A program made the translations under genes and the position numbers. From the NCBI GenBank assembly GCA_946894095.1, contig OX335651.1, forward strand, positions 14,282,501-14,346,500: a stretch of 64,000 nucleotides of DNA, in the 5' to 3' direction. Positions 22,851-35,016 of the stretch are shown one piece after another. This stretch comes from Incurvaria masculella. Its lineage: Eukaryota > Arthropoda > Insecta > Lepidoptera > Incurvariidae. Within the stretch, counting starts at the first letter, position 1; each line of letters opens with the position of its first letter. Below the pieces are notes generated by a model, which did no database searches, was not told the DNA's origin, and saw only the letters and a program-made list of their open reading frames with translations.

Positions 22851-23469
22851 CTAAAGGTTTATGTAATTCGTACCACTGCCAGCCGAAACGGTCGTAAACG
22901 ATCTCCCATCTTATCAAACCGCAAGGCGTCTAATTACCTAACATTTTAAACGCTGAAGAAATGGTCGTCTCCTTGAAGATCTCATACGTGTTCATTACCT
23001 ATGTATTGATGATCTCTTTAAAAAAAAATATTGCATGTATTTTTTCAAAGCGCGGAAGAAGTCGAAAGGTGCTTGCAATTAATCACAATGGACCCCCATT
23101 CAATCTGTTCGCCCCTTCCCGCGTAAACCCATATTGACGCGCACGTCGACACACACAACTTTAACCTGTCAATCAGCACAATTGCGCTGAGTCGACGCTC
23201 CGCCCCTGAGTGGCGCCCGCACAAAAGATCCGCAATTTCGAGAAGGGTTGCCGTAGACGTCTCCTGTAAATGCCTCCATAGTCGGGAAAATGTTGGCGCA
23301 ACCCTCCCTGCGACGCTGCAGAGCGACGTGCATGCAGTGTTAGGAGTGAGACATGTCTGAAATATTTGTAGACATTTTAACCTGATCTTTGTAGCTTAGC
23401 ATGCTCTCAACAGGTGGCGCTGATAGAGATCACTGCAGCACTGCACAGCACAGTGGGCAATAACTGTGA
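22851..23469. other. no gene recognised
   Basis: A GC-richer patch at 23090-23340 is without long frames. ACAGGTGGCGCTG at 23411-23423 also fits the insect CTCF core AGRTGGCGC. Confidence 0.4.
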
Positions 23470-23785
23470 CATTACGGTGGGCCCGAGCGTTAGAAAATAA
23501 CGGTCTCCATACAAACGTAGTTTACTAATCATTTGAAGACCACTATTCCAATTCACTTTACATTTTCTCTTTTTCCGAAACATGTATCCTGTGTCCACAA
23601 CACAGAAATAAAAATGATAATATGAAGTTTTGATTTTTTGTGTCATTTGGTTGAGTTCAAAATTTAAAATAAAAAGCCTACAGACACAGGTATTCGTTAC
23701 CTGATATTATAAACCAAATATCAATTCAATAGTAGCAGAGGTTTTCTAATAATTAGTAAACTACGTTGCAAAGGGAACGTCATTT
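23470..23785. mobile_element. near-palindromic MITE (family T3), decayed copy
   Basis: CCATACAAACGTAGTTTACT and CCACTATTCCAAT on the left match family T3. On the right, CAGACACAGGTATTCGTTAC, AATATCAATTCAAT and TTAGTAAACTACGTT match it too. The termini are degraded and no TTAA pair is clear. Confidence 0.65.
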
Positions 23786-25274
23786 TTTAATGCATATGGC
23801 CCCAACGCAAATTTCCAAATGCATACACACTATCACGCCCTATTCTTTGAAGGGTAGGCAGAGTTGATAGAGCGCCATAAGGTTCGTTCACGTGCACCCT
23901 ACATATAAACAATCTCGAATCTTAAGTGACCCACTCCTAAACTTCGAAATTATCCATTGACAATAAACAAGTTATGACAAGAGTTCCGAACACAATTTGT
24001 GATGTTGACAGAGGGCCTCAGGCCATATTACAAGAAAAACAAAAAGTTTGTGCGTCGAAGGGAGAGAGGGTGAACGAGACGGCACGAGGCGAGAGCACGA
24101 TCTGTTTGTTCAAGTGCCGCAATCTCGACTAGGTAATAAGATGCGACACATGTATTATCCCCGATTAAACCTTCCTTCGTAAACAAAAGCTCAGTGCTAG
24201 TGGTGTAACGGTTTCGATGTAGATACATTTTTATTTCCAAACATTTATATTTTGCTTAAGTTTACATTAGGGTGGCATCACAAAATCCATGTTTAAAACA
24301 CTGGTTCCTTCCGAAACGCTTAGGGAGCAAATTGCAAAGTACACAGCTTCGTGCTGGTATTTGTATCTGTATTTTGCCACCACGTAAATACATATTGACA
24401 ACCATGGTCAAAAACATTTTTGCAGCAACATTATGAAGTTTAAATTAATTAGTACAGTTAAGGAAGCAGTTTATAACTACTTTATGCAACTGTACTTGTA
24501 ACATTTTTTAACTAAATACAAGGTAGTAAATATAAATTAGATCTTCTAAATTGCATTTTAAATTACTAAACATATAAAGAAAAAGCGACTAAAAGTAAAT
24601 GCTGCGCAGTTAGCATGCATACATCGACTAATCGACAGTCGATAGATCACGTCATTAAAGCGGACGCAACACTAGCGATATGATTGATCGGTACTCAGAG
24701 TGGCTGAGTTGGGCGAGGGCTTGTCACTGTGAAGAATAACTTTGTTCAGGCTCTTGTAAATGGTCTCCTATTAGCAATATTGTATCCGACAGGTTTCTTA
24801 CAAATATTACGAGGTGTTATTTGATAAGTTCAAATGTTTTGAAAATTAATTAGAGACATGATTGATCGTAAATACTAGTAAAGTGACGTTGTTATTTTAT
24901 CGCCTTCCTCGAAATTTTTTTAGAGAATCCGAGCGATACACACAAACTTAATTTTTTATTAGTATATGCAGCATAATTTTTAGTATACATATGGACATAT
25001 TTATAAATAAAATTGCAGTCGTGTTGAAAGTAAGTTATCTTCATGACTAGATAACTAGTAAGTTATATAAAGTTATTGCTGTAGTGAGATGGTTTCAGTC
25101 AACAATCACACGTCGCTACGCTTCGTTTCTAGAGATGCATAGGCTGTGATCAAATAGATTAAAATAATTGTGTCCAAATATTTGCACTCATACATTTAGG
25201 GCACGCTTTATGGAATTTGGTTACAGCCCCACAATTGGTGGAGTATTGTTGGAGTAACCGTGTCTTACTTACAC
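23786..25274. other. no gene recognised
   Basis: AT-rich DNA with a 70-codon minus-strand frame at 24028-24240 without known motifs. I see no repeat. Confidence 0.45.
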
Positions 25275-25439
25275 TGGTGGCCGTGGACAGGAAAACGGAG
25301 TGTTGGAAGACCACCCGCCAGGTGGGACGACGACATCAAGTGCGTCGGCGGAAAGCAGTGGTTCCGTACCGCTGTGGGCCGGGAGGACTGGAGAAAAAAT
25401 TGTGAGGTGTACGTGGTCGCAAACACGCTGACCGACTGA
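25275..25439 (+). pseudogene. RTE-like LINE reverse-transcriptase C-terminal fragment
   Basis: A 54-codon frame ending in TGA at 25437-25439 contains GKRSVGRPPARWDDDIK, then a W-F-R-T-A segment and EDWRKNCEVYV. The G-R-P-x-x-R-W-x-D-D-I-K block followed by W-x-x-x-A-x-D/E-R is a hallmark of the extreme C-terminus of RTE-type LINE polyproteins in insects. No RT domain lies upstream, so the copy is truncated at its 5' end. No obvious poly-A or repeat tail follows before the next MITE. Confidence 0.8.
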
Positions 25440-25558
25440 CCACAATTTGTTGGTAAGAACAAGATTCGTTCAAAATATAATTGCAATATATAATTGCAGT
25501 TTGGATAGAAACATAATATAATGGTCGCTCCAGATAAAACTTTATTAGTGAATCATTT

Positions 25559-25871
25559 AAAAAAACCGGTCAAGGATGAGTCGGACTCGCACACGAAAGC
25601 TTCCGTACAAGATTAAACACAATAAATATTACGTTTTGCTGTAGTACCCCGTACTATATACCATCAAAACAATTTTATAAACATTTATTTTAAAAAATAT
25701 ATATTTTTACAATTTGTTGTTATAGCGGCAATAGAAATACACACAATTTTACCTGTCTACCTATTTCGGTTCACGTGATACAGCCCGCTGACAGACGGAG
25801 AGACGGACGGACGAACAGCAGAAGATTAGTAACAGTGTCCCGTTGGCACCCTTTGAGTACGAAGCCCTAAG
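25559..25871 (-). mobile_element. (GTCY)n MITE, copy 3
   Basis: It starts AAAAAACCGGTCAAGGATGA then GTCGGACTCGCACACGAA. It holds TTGTTGTTATAGCGGCAA and GACGGAGAGACGGACGGACG, and ends TTGGCACCCTTTGAGTACG. The microsatellite is interrupted. Confidence 0.9.
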
Positions 25872-26896
25872 AATTAAACATCCTGCAGAGTTACGGCCCT
25901 AACGTTACTCAAAACACGTACAGCAGAGGTGTAATTGACGAAAACGCTGAAATAATTACTGGAGGAGCATCGTATTGGTCATAAATAAAATGAAGAAACG
26001 TCCATAAGCGCATTACGCAGGACGACCACCGGCCGAGCCCAGGACATCAAAGGAGCCGCGCCGCTGTTTGTCACTCGGTGAGCTTTTTATAGCCCAACAA
26101 ACTTTAAAGGGGAATTACTGCTGTTAATGTGCGTAGAGATGTAGAATTACGTCTTGCGGCCCGCGGAGCACTCAACATTAAAATGGTTCGATTAGGCGAA
26201 GTGGAAAATGAGGTCTGCATGGACACTAAAGTACAAAGTAAAAAAGTACAAGTAGATAGATATGCTGAATGTGAAAAGGTAGATTACGATTTGGAGACTC
26301 AGGGCGTTTTAATATATTCCGATCGAGTTGGGTAAAATGGCAGGGCCATCTTTTGTCGAGCTCTTTGTAGAGAGGTCTCAATACACCGGATTGAATTCGT
26401 AGATTGGACGATTGGTTACCGTTATAGCCCTAGGGATCTGAGGAATATGCTGTGGCCAGAGAGTTAAGGTATTCATTAGATTTTGTTAGAGATCAAATAT
26501 CGATACAAGACCCTAATCTTTTCGACCTCTCTCTTTACTTTTACCGAAGCAGTATTTTGATCAAAGCTCGAAATGTGGACGCATAATTGCTTCCTACAAA
26601 ACGATACACTAGGTTGCCCATTCAGGTATGGGTGAGTTCGAGTGTAAAAGTGAGTTAATCTAAAAATTGCTGGAAACAATATTATTATTCAAATAATGGA
26701 ACTGTTATTTTACCTTTCGTCGTATTCATCGGATAAACCAGATTTTCACCAAACGAACATGACGTTCAAGATGTGCGGGAACATGAAATATAAAAAAAAA
26801 AATAAATTTAACGCCGAATTCAAACACTCACCTGAATGGGCTCCCAGTACCGAAAGGTAAGGATATTTTTTCTGAAATTGTTTTGGCTTAATCGAT
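25872..26896. other. no gene recognised; one 68-codon frame
   Basis: The plus-strand frame at 26129-26337 (start by convention) is rich in V, E and K and has no family I know. I see no repeat. Confidence 0.35.
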
Positions 26897-27085
26897 CTGG
26901 GAATAGCAGGTGACCAGGCAAAGGAGTGATCAAATCTGAAGTTAGTTTCATTTCGTAACATGCCAACTGTCAAATTTCAGTTCACTTGGCAGAATAACAC
27001 GTCGTTTGACAGTTAGCATGGTACGAAATGCAACTTAACGTCAGATTTCACTCTCACTTACCTGATCACCAGCTATTCACCCGGA
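26897..27085. mobile_element. palindromic MITE (family R), copy 1
   Basis: Inner arms GAAGTTAGTTTCATTTCGTA and TAGCATGGTACGAAATGCAA are inverted around AACTGTCAAATTTCAGTTCA, CTTGGCAGAATAACACG and TTTGACAGTTAGC. The outer CTGGGAATAGCAGGTGACCA mirrors TGATCACCAGCTATTCACCC. Copies 2 and 3 lie at 29273-29501 and 33170-33355. Confidence 0.7.
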
Positions 27086-29272
27086 GAGTTAACTTAACCC
27101 CTCGTTTGTTCTCCTAGGATGCCCGGGCACGACAATTTCACCCACTTCGGCTCTGTAAATTCGCCTCGTCGTTATTTCGTCACCCATTAGCTCTACATGC
27201 TTAAACCATCTTAATATGACCTTCTTAATTCTAGTCTAAATGTCAGTACTTTCAAATTTAATGAAATTATAAATAATATCCCCAGAATAATTCGAGAATT
27301 AATTTGGGACTCTAAAAATAATTAGATGACGAAGTTAAGGTAGTCTCTCTCTTGATTGTAGTTGCTCGATTTTTGTTTCGCGATCCGAGACTCGACTCTC
27401 TTCTCATATAGAGGACTGCTTGCTCGCTACATTCCGACCGAGCTCTACGCAACGTATGGCCGCTGCCATCTCGGGATATATCACAAGAGATTGTATCACC
27501 AAACTCATACTTTACCGAGCGCAAGGCGTTTGATATTCCCGCGTCCTCAACATATGTAGCTCGATTACGTTACGCGAATGCAAGTCCTGCTTTGAAATTT
27601 AACAACACGAGCAGTTGCACTTTCCAACAGCAAGTATCATTGGATGAATCGGCTTCGAACGTCAATCTATTATATTTATGTATGCACAAAGTTATAATAT
27701 TTTTTAAAAGGAGCGTACGAGGTACCTATGTACACATTGAGGAAAAAAATTATGCATTTAATTCTAACACAGGCTTGACAGTTAACATTTAATCGTAATA
27801 TTAATGATATCCGATGACAAAACATTTATGAAAAAAAAAAACACATATTTCGCCAACTGGTACGACATGCCATATTTCGATAAAATTAGGAAGCCTAAAG
27901 TGCACAAAATAATTTAAGTAGTTGCGCAATAATTTGCGACCGGTAACAAAACCTATCGGTAACCGCACGGCATGGCGGCATGCGTACGCAACTTAATAGG
28001 GCTTCTCGCCGTAGGAGTCTCGAATCTCGATACAGAACTGACATTTCAATACTCACAAGATATCTGATAATACCAAGGTACAAATACAGCGACGCCGTCA
28101 GTTAGACCGAAATGGAGTTATTCGCTATTGTGTATTCATCGTAGAAATGCTCCCCATAACGTTTCATACGTTCACAGAATATTAACATTCATTCTTGTTA
28201 GATAGAAACATTGCTACATACTTACTTTGAAATCTTTGAAGAATCAAAGATATTTTTATTTATGATCATCCACTCAGAATCATTTCACACATTTACATTT
28301 AGCCTTTTCAACAAGTATATAATGGAAATTATTCATAATTACAGACGAACACAATATGTAGGTACAATGAGTAATACTAATTATATTTACTATAATAAAT
28401 AAATAGCTTTGACAGTAATACAATAAATTGAATAAATACTTTGTTTAAAAAAACATTATTTTAAAGAAAAAAAAAACTTGGCAATTTATTTAGAGATTTT
28501 TTTAATGAGGTCAACAAAGATAAAATTTCAATGTCATATACATATATATAAATCGCATATGTGCTATAATGTTGTAGTTTTGTAACTTCGGAATTGGTAA
28601 AAATTCTCCCAGCCTGGATCAACTGATCAAATTTTGTAAACTGGAAGCAACGTCAGCAGACAAAATGTCTCTTAAAAAAAAAAGAAAAATATAGTTTATT
28701 TTGCACATTTTTTACGGTGTTACATAATTGAGCTCATAATGCAAATAAAGTACCATAACGCAAGTGAAGTCAACTTAACCACACATTAAACCAGCCCGCA
28801 ATAACCTGGCAGCAGCTAGGTCGGCGAGAGCCATTTACGCACATCAAACTACAACTTCACAGAGCAATATGGGTAATGACACTTCTAGTCACGACTTCCA
28901 GTGTAGTGACTCATACGGGCACAGTATTTTTAAAGAAACTGATATTTGTCATGAACTGTCGTTGCACACAGCGTGAATTGTTGATTTTCGTGAATTCATA
29001 ATAATGTAGTGTTCTACCTATGTTTTCTCCAATCGTCAATGGTAAATACTTAATGCTAATGTTAATAGAATTTACAATATATTGTTTACACAAACAGATT
29101 AAATCTGAAAACAGTGGCAAACGTTTTTGTAAACTTATTGGACCAGTGCCAGTTCTTCTTCGCAGGTTGAGCGGACTAATTATAAAATATGAAAGATCCG
29201 TGTGCCTATGGACGATAAATAATCAATTAACAATAGGTCTACTCATTTTAAATGAAACACTTCCGTCCAGGG
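27086..29272. other. no gene recognised
   Basis: Short frames occur on both strands with no known motif (for example at 27362-27559 and 27592-27792). The 28200-28720 part is very AT-rich with A runs, including a poly-A of about 10 at 28673-28682. No repeat was assigned. Confidence 0.45.
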
Positions 29273-29501
29273 GGGTAACCATGGTAAATGAACTCGCCTG
29301 GTGTCTAAGTTAAAGATTAAATCTGACGTTGAGTTGTATTTCGTACAAAGCTAATAGTTAGCTTTGTACAGTTACTCTCTAACAAGGTTTTATACGGCCA
29401 AGTGAACTGAAATTAGCATGGTATGGAATGCAACTAAACGTTATATTTAATCACTTACTTGCCTGTTCATCTGGCGAGCTCATTTAAAATGGTAACCCTA
29501 C
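29273..29501. mobile_element. palindromic MITE (family R), copy 2
   Basis: The ends GGGGTAACCATGGTAAATGA plus ACTCGCC and, inverted, GGGTTACCATTTTAAATGAG plus CTCGCC define the terminal repeats. A perfect small hairpin, TACAAAGCTAA / TTAGCTTTGTA, sits at about 29343-29367. This is the best-preserved copy for terminus definition. Confidence 0.75.
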
Positions 29502-29930
29502 AAAAATATATTATTTTTCGTGGTCCAATTGAACCAATAGGTATAAAAATAAATAAATTTTCCTTGTTCATGGTTATTTTTACGTATTCTATAATGCTTT
29601 TAGGAAATAGTCTTAACTCTTTTAATTTCTAATTTTATATTATGTATTTTTTGCATTTATTAACAGAATAACTCCTTAAAAAACTCTTAGGGAGTCTAGT
29701 AGAAAGAAAAAGTTATAACATATTTGCTTCGATATGCATAAAGCACTTATAACAGGTCCGGGCATAGCATTATTTCCAAGTGAACACATTTTCGCGATGA
29801 CAAATTGCCTCAAAATATTCCCCAACACAAAAGGAGAACTCAACGGAGCTTATAACCGATGAGCAGATAAAAATTAATGGAAGATGAGATTTCATTACTG
29901 GGCCAGCAGATTGGACGATATCGCCAGAGG
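29502..29930. other. no gene recognised
   Basis: AT-rich DNA with no frame of note and no repeat recognised. Confidence 0.5.
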
Positions 29931-30090
29931 AAGACGGACGACTTACGACGTTATTTTATCGTCTTTACGACATTTATCGTCGGCCCTAATCGACTCCCTT
30001 CCGCCTTTTATGGGCGATTTTAAAGAGCGTCTGAGCAGCACAATAGACTACGGAGGCAGCGCCAGAAAATATACTCGCTCAGATTTCCCT
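29931..30090. promoter_or_regulatory. candidate posterior-Hox/Caudal-type cluster
   Basis: Three TTTAYSR words, TTTATCG at 29955-29961, TTTACGA at 29964-29970 and TTTATCG at 29973-29979, recur at exact 9-bp spacing. A TTTATGG follows at 30007-30013, in a non-repetitive block of mixed composition. TTTAYGR and TTTATGG fit Caudal and Abd-B binding preferences. No flanking gene is identified, so function is unproven. Confidence 0.25.
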
Positions 30091-30787
30091 GTCTTTTGTA
30101 TTTAAACTACTAACTGGAAAGCGATACTAAATCCAGTATTATTATATGCCGTGTTAGCTCAGCTTTACGGTGCTGCGAAAGACAACGCATACATTGTAGT
30201 CTTTAGGTTAATTTATCTACGGGAGACACATGTATGAATGTATGCGATATGTTCAGCCTGTCGTTTCTTGTTGATCAGGTATAATATATTGAACATATTC
30301 ATGCGTAGGCGTAGCAGATAATGAAATGAAAAATTATGATAATTTTCCAGGATCAGCTAATTAACCCAAAAGGTTATACTTATACGGGCGCATGATTTTA
30401 TTTTTCATCTGTCTAGCTAAATCTTTGACATTTGAGTGAATAGGTTCTAGGTTTATATCTAAGGGTTTATAGGAATTTAAAAAGAAAAAAGATCATAATT
30501 AAAACTATTACCTACGCAAAGAAAATATCCAAAGATTCTATTGAAAAAGGGGTTTTAATGCATAATATCATCTCTGTGGACAGTATGTTTTGCCTCTGCA
30601 CGAGACACAATGGGTATTTTTCAAAGAAAATGTGTGCTGACACAGTCGTGGAGTTGTATTAAAAAAAAGGTACAAACAGAAAAAAATAAAATAATTAATA
30701 TTTGTTTATTGAACAGTCGATTTATTAATGTATTTAAAATAATATATGGAATAGGTACGCACCCATACGTTGACGTCTTCAAGGCAC
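30091..30787. other. no gene recognised
   Basis: AT-rich. A 114-codon frame starting at 30610 is K/I/N-rich and runs into a known repeat, so it is probably chance. Confidence 0.45.
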
Positions 30788-30842
30788 TTTTTAACCGACT
30801 TCAAAAAAAAGGAGGAGGTTCTCAATTCGTCGGTTTTTTATA
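30788..30842 (+). repeat. AACCGACTTC lepidopteran repeat fragment
   Basis: TTTTTAACCGACTTCAAAAA, GGAGGAGGTTCTCAATTCG and GTCGGTTTTTTATA form a recognisable dispersed lepidopteran repeat. The ends AACCGAC and GTCGGTT are inverted. Only the core is present. Confidence 0.6.
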
Positions 30843-31933
30843 CATATATAATTTCGATAACGATGCATACGTAGTAGATCCTAATAATTGTATTTGCACG
30901 ACACGGGAGAAATCGCGTTCGAGTCCGGTGACGTTACACAGCATGACGAAGTAGCAGTGACGTCGGTAATTACGTAATAGTTAGCGCGATGACACGGAAC
31001 GATGATAATTGGCGGCGCACTGAATCACTAAATCAAATGGTACGCCTAAATTGAGTGAATTTTAAACCAAAGCCAGCACGGTACCGTGGAAATCAATGCC
31101 AATGGGCGTGTCTTTGTCGTGCGGCTGAATCTATTAGTAAAATTTTGGATAAATTAAAGACTAGAACCGTAGAATTAGATTAATTGAAGCCATTAAACAG
31201 CCAATAAGCTTCAGGGACGTATTGAAATTAAAAAAGTTCGAGTAATATATGTGTATGCAAAATGTAATGTTTTTAAATTTAAACCGAAACATTTCTGCAA
31301 TAATTTCTGCAGAAATCTTCGTGCTATACCCTCGGTCTATGCATATGAGGCTATTAACAAGGATGTTGACGATAAATTTCTCAGTCTTCAAAACTACGGA
31401 TTTTTAAAGGGCGCCCACTGTTGTCTCTTCTGTACTAAAATTATTTCTGAGAAAAGAATACGGTTGTTTCACAAATTCATAATTTGAATTTTATTTAATT
31501 TCAATATGTTTGCATGACTAACCGCCCTCCATCAACTGTCTGACGAATAAGAAAAAAAAATCCGCTCGCAATTGCTGGGTATTTTTCGGGCGAAATTATT
31601 GACGAAGTATGGAGCAGTTTCCGTCGTTTTGTAGTGCAACGAAAAATCCGGTTTCCGGAGCCGTCTGTTCACCGGACCAAGTCGTACATCGTGAATTTTC
31701 CCGATGGAAATTTTCCGTCGGTTCGGCCTATTGCGGTTTCATAGTTTTATTTTGATTGGATACCACTGTGAGTGCATTCATTGTGTATTAACGCGCTTGA
31801 TTTCTTAATATTTATTTATATGCATACCTTTATTAAAAGGCTGCAGCTGCTGGAGTCATAAGAAAATACGAAATAAAATACAATGCTGTGCGTAAAGCAT
31901 ATTCCGCTGCCGAGTACAAACCAAAATTAAATA
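30843..31933. other. no gene recognised
   Basis: Two 76-78-codon frames overlap on opposite strands at 31161-31487 with no known motifs. The rest is AT-rich with a moderate patch at 31560-31750. Confidence 0.45.
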
Positions 31934-32098
31934 TCGAAGCGGCAATGAAAATTGGCCGTGTTTATCATCCAGTTCATTGAAGCCGAGCAATATAAGACAG
32001 GTCCTGGCATGGCACCTAGTTCCCTTGTGGTGTGATAGGCTAATATCTGACGTTCAGTTTGGTATTAGCCATCCATGTTCAATTACATTAAAAAAAAA
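31934..32098 (+). mobile_element. SINE copy, 5' truncated
   Basis: It begins in the body (CGAAGCGGCAATGAAAATTG), continues CAGGTCCTGGCATGGCACCT and GGTATTAGCCATCCATG, and ends in an A9 tail at about 32090-32098. Head absent. Confidence 0.85.
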
Positions 32099-32509
32099 TT
32101 ACATAGAATATGTAGGCCTAACATATCTATCTACATTCGTGGAATCGATTGAGAGCCATTTGTCTTAAATCTATTATTAACCTCAGTCAACATGCGATCC
32201 CCATCATCGTATACTATATGTATACGGTGCATACTGTATACTGCATTTGTGCAGTCAGCGGAAAGGTTCAAACAAAGAATGGAACTCAAGTTAAATTACG
32301 TACAATGGCATAGCTACCGCGCTCCACGGTAATAAATAAGTCCGGTAAAAAGCCGAAATTAGTATCGAAATGAACGTCCAAGCAAACAAACACAGCTATG
32401 CCGCAGAGATAAAGTTCAAAATGGCACTAGAACTGCCGACATGGCATTTCTTATACGTTTACTTAAACGACGGTCGCGCTCAGAAATTCCTATGGCGAGT
32501 ACATAGTTT
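32099..32509. other. no gene recognised
   Basis: Part of an 87-codon plus-strand frame (32370-32633) falls here. No known motif and no repeat. Confidence 0.4.
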
Positions 32510-32870
32510 GGTAATGAATGACGGCCGCGTAAGTCTTTCGTTAATACTTCGGATGTCTCCAGATAATTCGGTGGGCTTAATAGGGCGAGGCACTCGGCAA
32601 TTATGCCGCTTCTGTGAAGAAATGTTTAATTGAAATGAAGAAACATAAATAGTCGTGATCGCCGCACGGAATTCCGTCGAAATTAAGCCATAAACATAAG
32701 AGAATGTAGTTTACTACCGGTTAATTTTATCGAGCCGATGAATCAACTTCACACGAAGAATAAGTTAGTATATTTTAAAGCGGCTGGACCATTTAAAAGC
32801 GATCGCTGCCATAAATTGAGCCGCAGTCGCCCATTACAGCTTTTCCATTTTCCTATCAGAGCATTTGAAC
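32510..32870. promoter_or_regulatory. candidate conserved non-coding block
   Basis: A single-copy-looking stretch is dense in homeodomain and posterior-Hox-type words. They include TTTAATTGAAATGAAG near 32624, GCCATAAAC near 32687, TTAATTTTATCGAG near 32722, GCCATAAATTGAG near 32809 and a CCATTTAAAAGCGATCG near 32790. This is a judgement from texture. Only cross-species conservation could support it. Confidence 0.15.
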
Positions 32871-33169
32871 ATAACTCACATAGCCGAATACATGTTTTAA
32901 CTGTTGCAATAAGTTAATCGCACTCGTAATTTTGTGCATGCGTATAGTTTACGGTTAAGTATATAAAACATAAATTCACAAGAACCACGGTTACGTTCGA
33001 AAGCTTTATTATGACTGGCATCCAATAGATCTGCCCTGATATAAAAGCAAGGCAACACTATAATATTGCTCTACCATCTATTGGATTTGCAGTTATAATG
33101 GTGGTTCGGCATTCGGCCGAGCCTAGGCGAACTTTCAGTTTCCATTCTCGACGCCATCAGTCGTCGAAA

Positions 33170-33355
33170 AGACAAGTGAGTGATTAAATCTGATATTAGT
33201 TAAATTTCGTAACAAGCTAACTGGTAAATTTCAGTTCACTTGGCCGAATAACACCTCGTTCGACAGTTAGCATGGTACAAAATTAAACTTTACGTAAAAA
33301 AATATTTCCTACTTGCTGGCTCATCCGGCGAAATAATTTACAATGGTCACCCCCA
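33170..33355. mobile_element. palindromic MITE (family R), copy 3
   Basis: AAGTGAGTGATTAAATCTGA, TTTCGTAACAAGCTAACTGG, TTCAGTTCACTTGGCCGAAT, AACACCTCGTTCGACAGTTA and GGCTCATCCGGCG match copies 1 and 2 in the same order. The right end keeps AATGGTCACCCC and the left terminal repeat is lost. Confidence 0.75.
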
Positions 33356-34629
33356 CGGACTTCATTTAGGTTGCGTCTGCCGCTGCTCTTTGCACATTAA
33401 CGTGATTGAACAGCCGTCTGTCCCGTTCTTCGGTCACTAATTTCCGTTCGCTATCGATGACTACATGCGACAAGTAATCTCGCAAAGACTGCCGAATGGA
33501 AATGCCCACTCGCAGTCCGCACAGTGCTTTGACTCGTGCACAGAAAGCGCGCGAGCAAGCCGGACCGAATGTGTCTATTTACATTATTTATGTATTTATT
33601 TAATAGATCATTAACGCCGTTTATTATGAGAAAATTTTAATCACAATTCAATTTTAAACAATTAATCAAACAATAAAATAATTCAACACAACACATACAT
33701 CATAAATACATCAAACATTTCGTAAAAAACGTAGGGATCGGAAAAGTAAAAATTTAAAATGGAAAAACGAATCGGCCGGGTTCGCAAGGCGTTTGCGGGA
33801 ATGGAAACGTACCTTATCGTCCAACGTCCGTTTAGTGCCGATATTACGATTTCTATTTTATTAAGCCTCAAAGGCTAATCGAAAATAAATTCAATGTGGA
33901 GCTTTCTTGCAGATATATTTCAATAGATGAAAAGAGCGTTCTTTGGATTAATGTATTGAATATCTATAATAGTTGAGGTAGTAATATTTTCTAATATGAA
34001 CACTGAAACTTAATCAAGTTCTGGTTAAATCGCTGCAATACAAGCCCAGGTGCTCCGCAACTGTAGCAGCTATTCACGAACGCGGAGGACAAAACGTTCG
34101 TACCGGAAGAGGAAAGTGTAGAGCTTATTATATTAGACGCGGTGACGCCCGCTGCGCCGCCCACCGGCCCTGCGCGCAAATCCCGGAAAAAGGAAGAGAG
34201 GTTTTCTTTGTGGAGCCCTTGGCCTCTGAAGTAACGGGGTAAGGCGTTCAGGAAGATTATATAATAATGTGGACACTTATGTGGGTTCAACGAGAGTAGG
34301 TATTCGTTTCAATGAGTTTGCGATACCTCCCACCACGGCTAGATCTATGCAGAAACACCCAATAAACCTCACGATTTCATTTCATTTATTTATTCCACCT
34401 CTGGTAGTAAAACAACACTAAGTCATGTCACAATTTGATTGATCCACGGATTCGATCAACCGGCGAAGAAGAATCCGCAAATAAACTTCACTGGTCTATA
34501 AATTATGTTTTTTTTTGTCTTTTTTTTCGTCCACGTAAGTGATATAACACAATTATGATTTCATACCTAAATGCTATGCTATACGTACGCTATGCATAAC
34601 GATAGCTATTAGAGGTTATTACTAGTTGT
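33356..34629. other. no gene recognised
   Basis: A GC-richer patch at 33360-33570 and small frames at 33683-33871 and 33991-34290 have no known motifs. TTTCATTTCATTTATTTATT at 34377 may be a LINE tail remnant. Confidence 0.4.
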
Positions 34630-35016
34630 CAGCCTCTGTGGCCCAGTGGCGCGACACTTCGGCGATCGCTCTCCGAAGTTAAGCAACGCTGGGTCCGGTC
34701 TGGTCTTGGATGGGTGACCATTCGACCGTTGAGAGAGGCTGGCCGTGGTTCGGATTCCACGTTAAGCTGTAGGTCCCCTTCCTTACTTACTAGGTGGTAG
34801 GGTTTATCCCGCCCGGGTTGGTACCATCGCATTGGATGAACGATGGTCGAAGCGGCAATGAAAATTGTCCGTGTTTTCCATCCAGTTCAATGTAGCCGTG
34901 CAATATAAGGAAGGTCCTGGCATGGCACCTAGTTCCCATGTGGTGTGTTGGGCTAATACCATGACAGAACTTGTGGTATTAGCCATCCATGTCCAGACAC
35001 ATAAAAAAAAAAAAAA
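34630..35016 (+). mobile_element. SINE with 5S-rRNA-like head, full length
   Basis: The head carries GAAGTTAAGCAACG at 34675-34688 and TTGGATGGGTGACC at 34706-34719. These match the 5S rRNA internal promoter boxes A and C in sequence and in spacing (31 bp here, about 30 in 5S). Upstream, TGGCCCAGTGG also fits a tRNA A box. The junction GGTTCGGATTCCACGTTAAG leads into the shared body (ACTAGGTGGTAGGG, CCGCCCGGGTTGG, GGTCCTGGCATGGCACC, GGTATTAGCCATCCATGTCC). The element ends in an A-rich tail at 35002-35016. It would be transcribed by polymerase III and is non-coding. Confidence 0.85.

Noticed and set aside
33019..33091. miRNA-like hairpin from ATCCAATAGAT / ATCTATTGGAT
   Set aside because: Only the outer 11 bp pair cleanly and the interior is mostly unpaired, so a miRNA precursor is unlikely.
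34675..34719. True 5S rRNA gene
   Set aside because: Only the internal promoter boxes resemble 5S rRNA. The flanks do not fold as 5S and the sequence continues into a SINE body.
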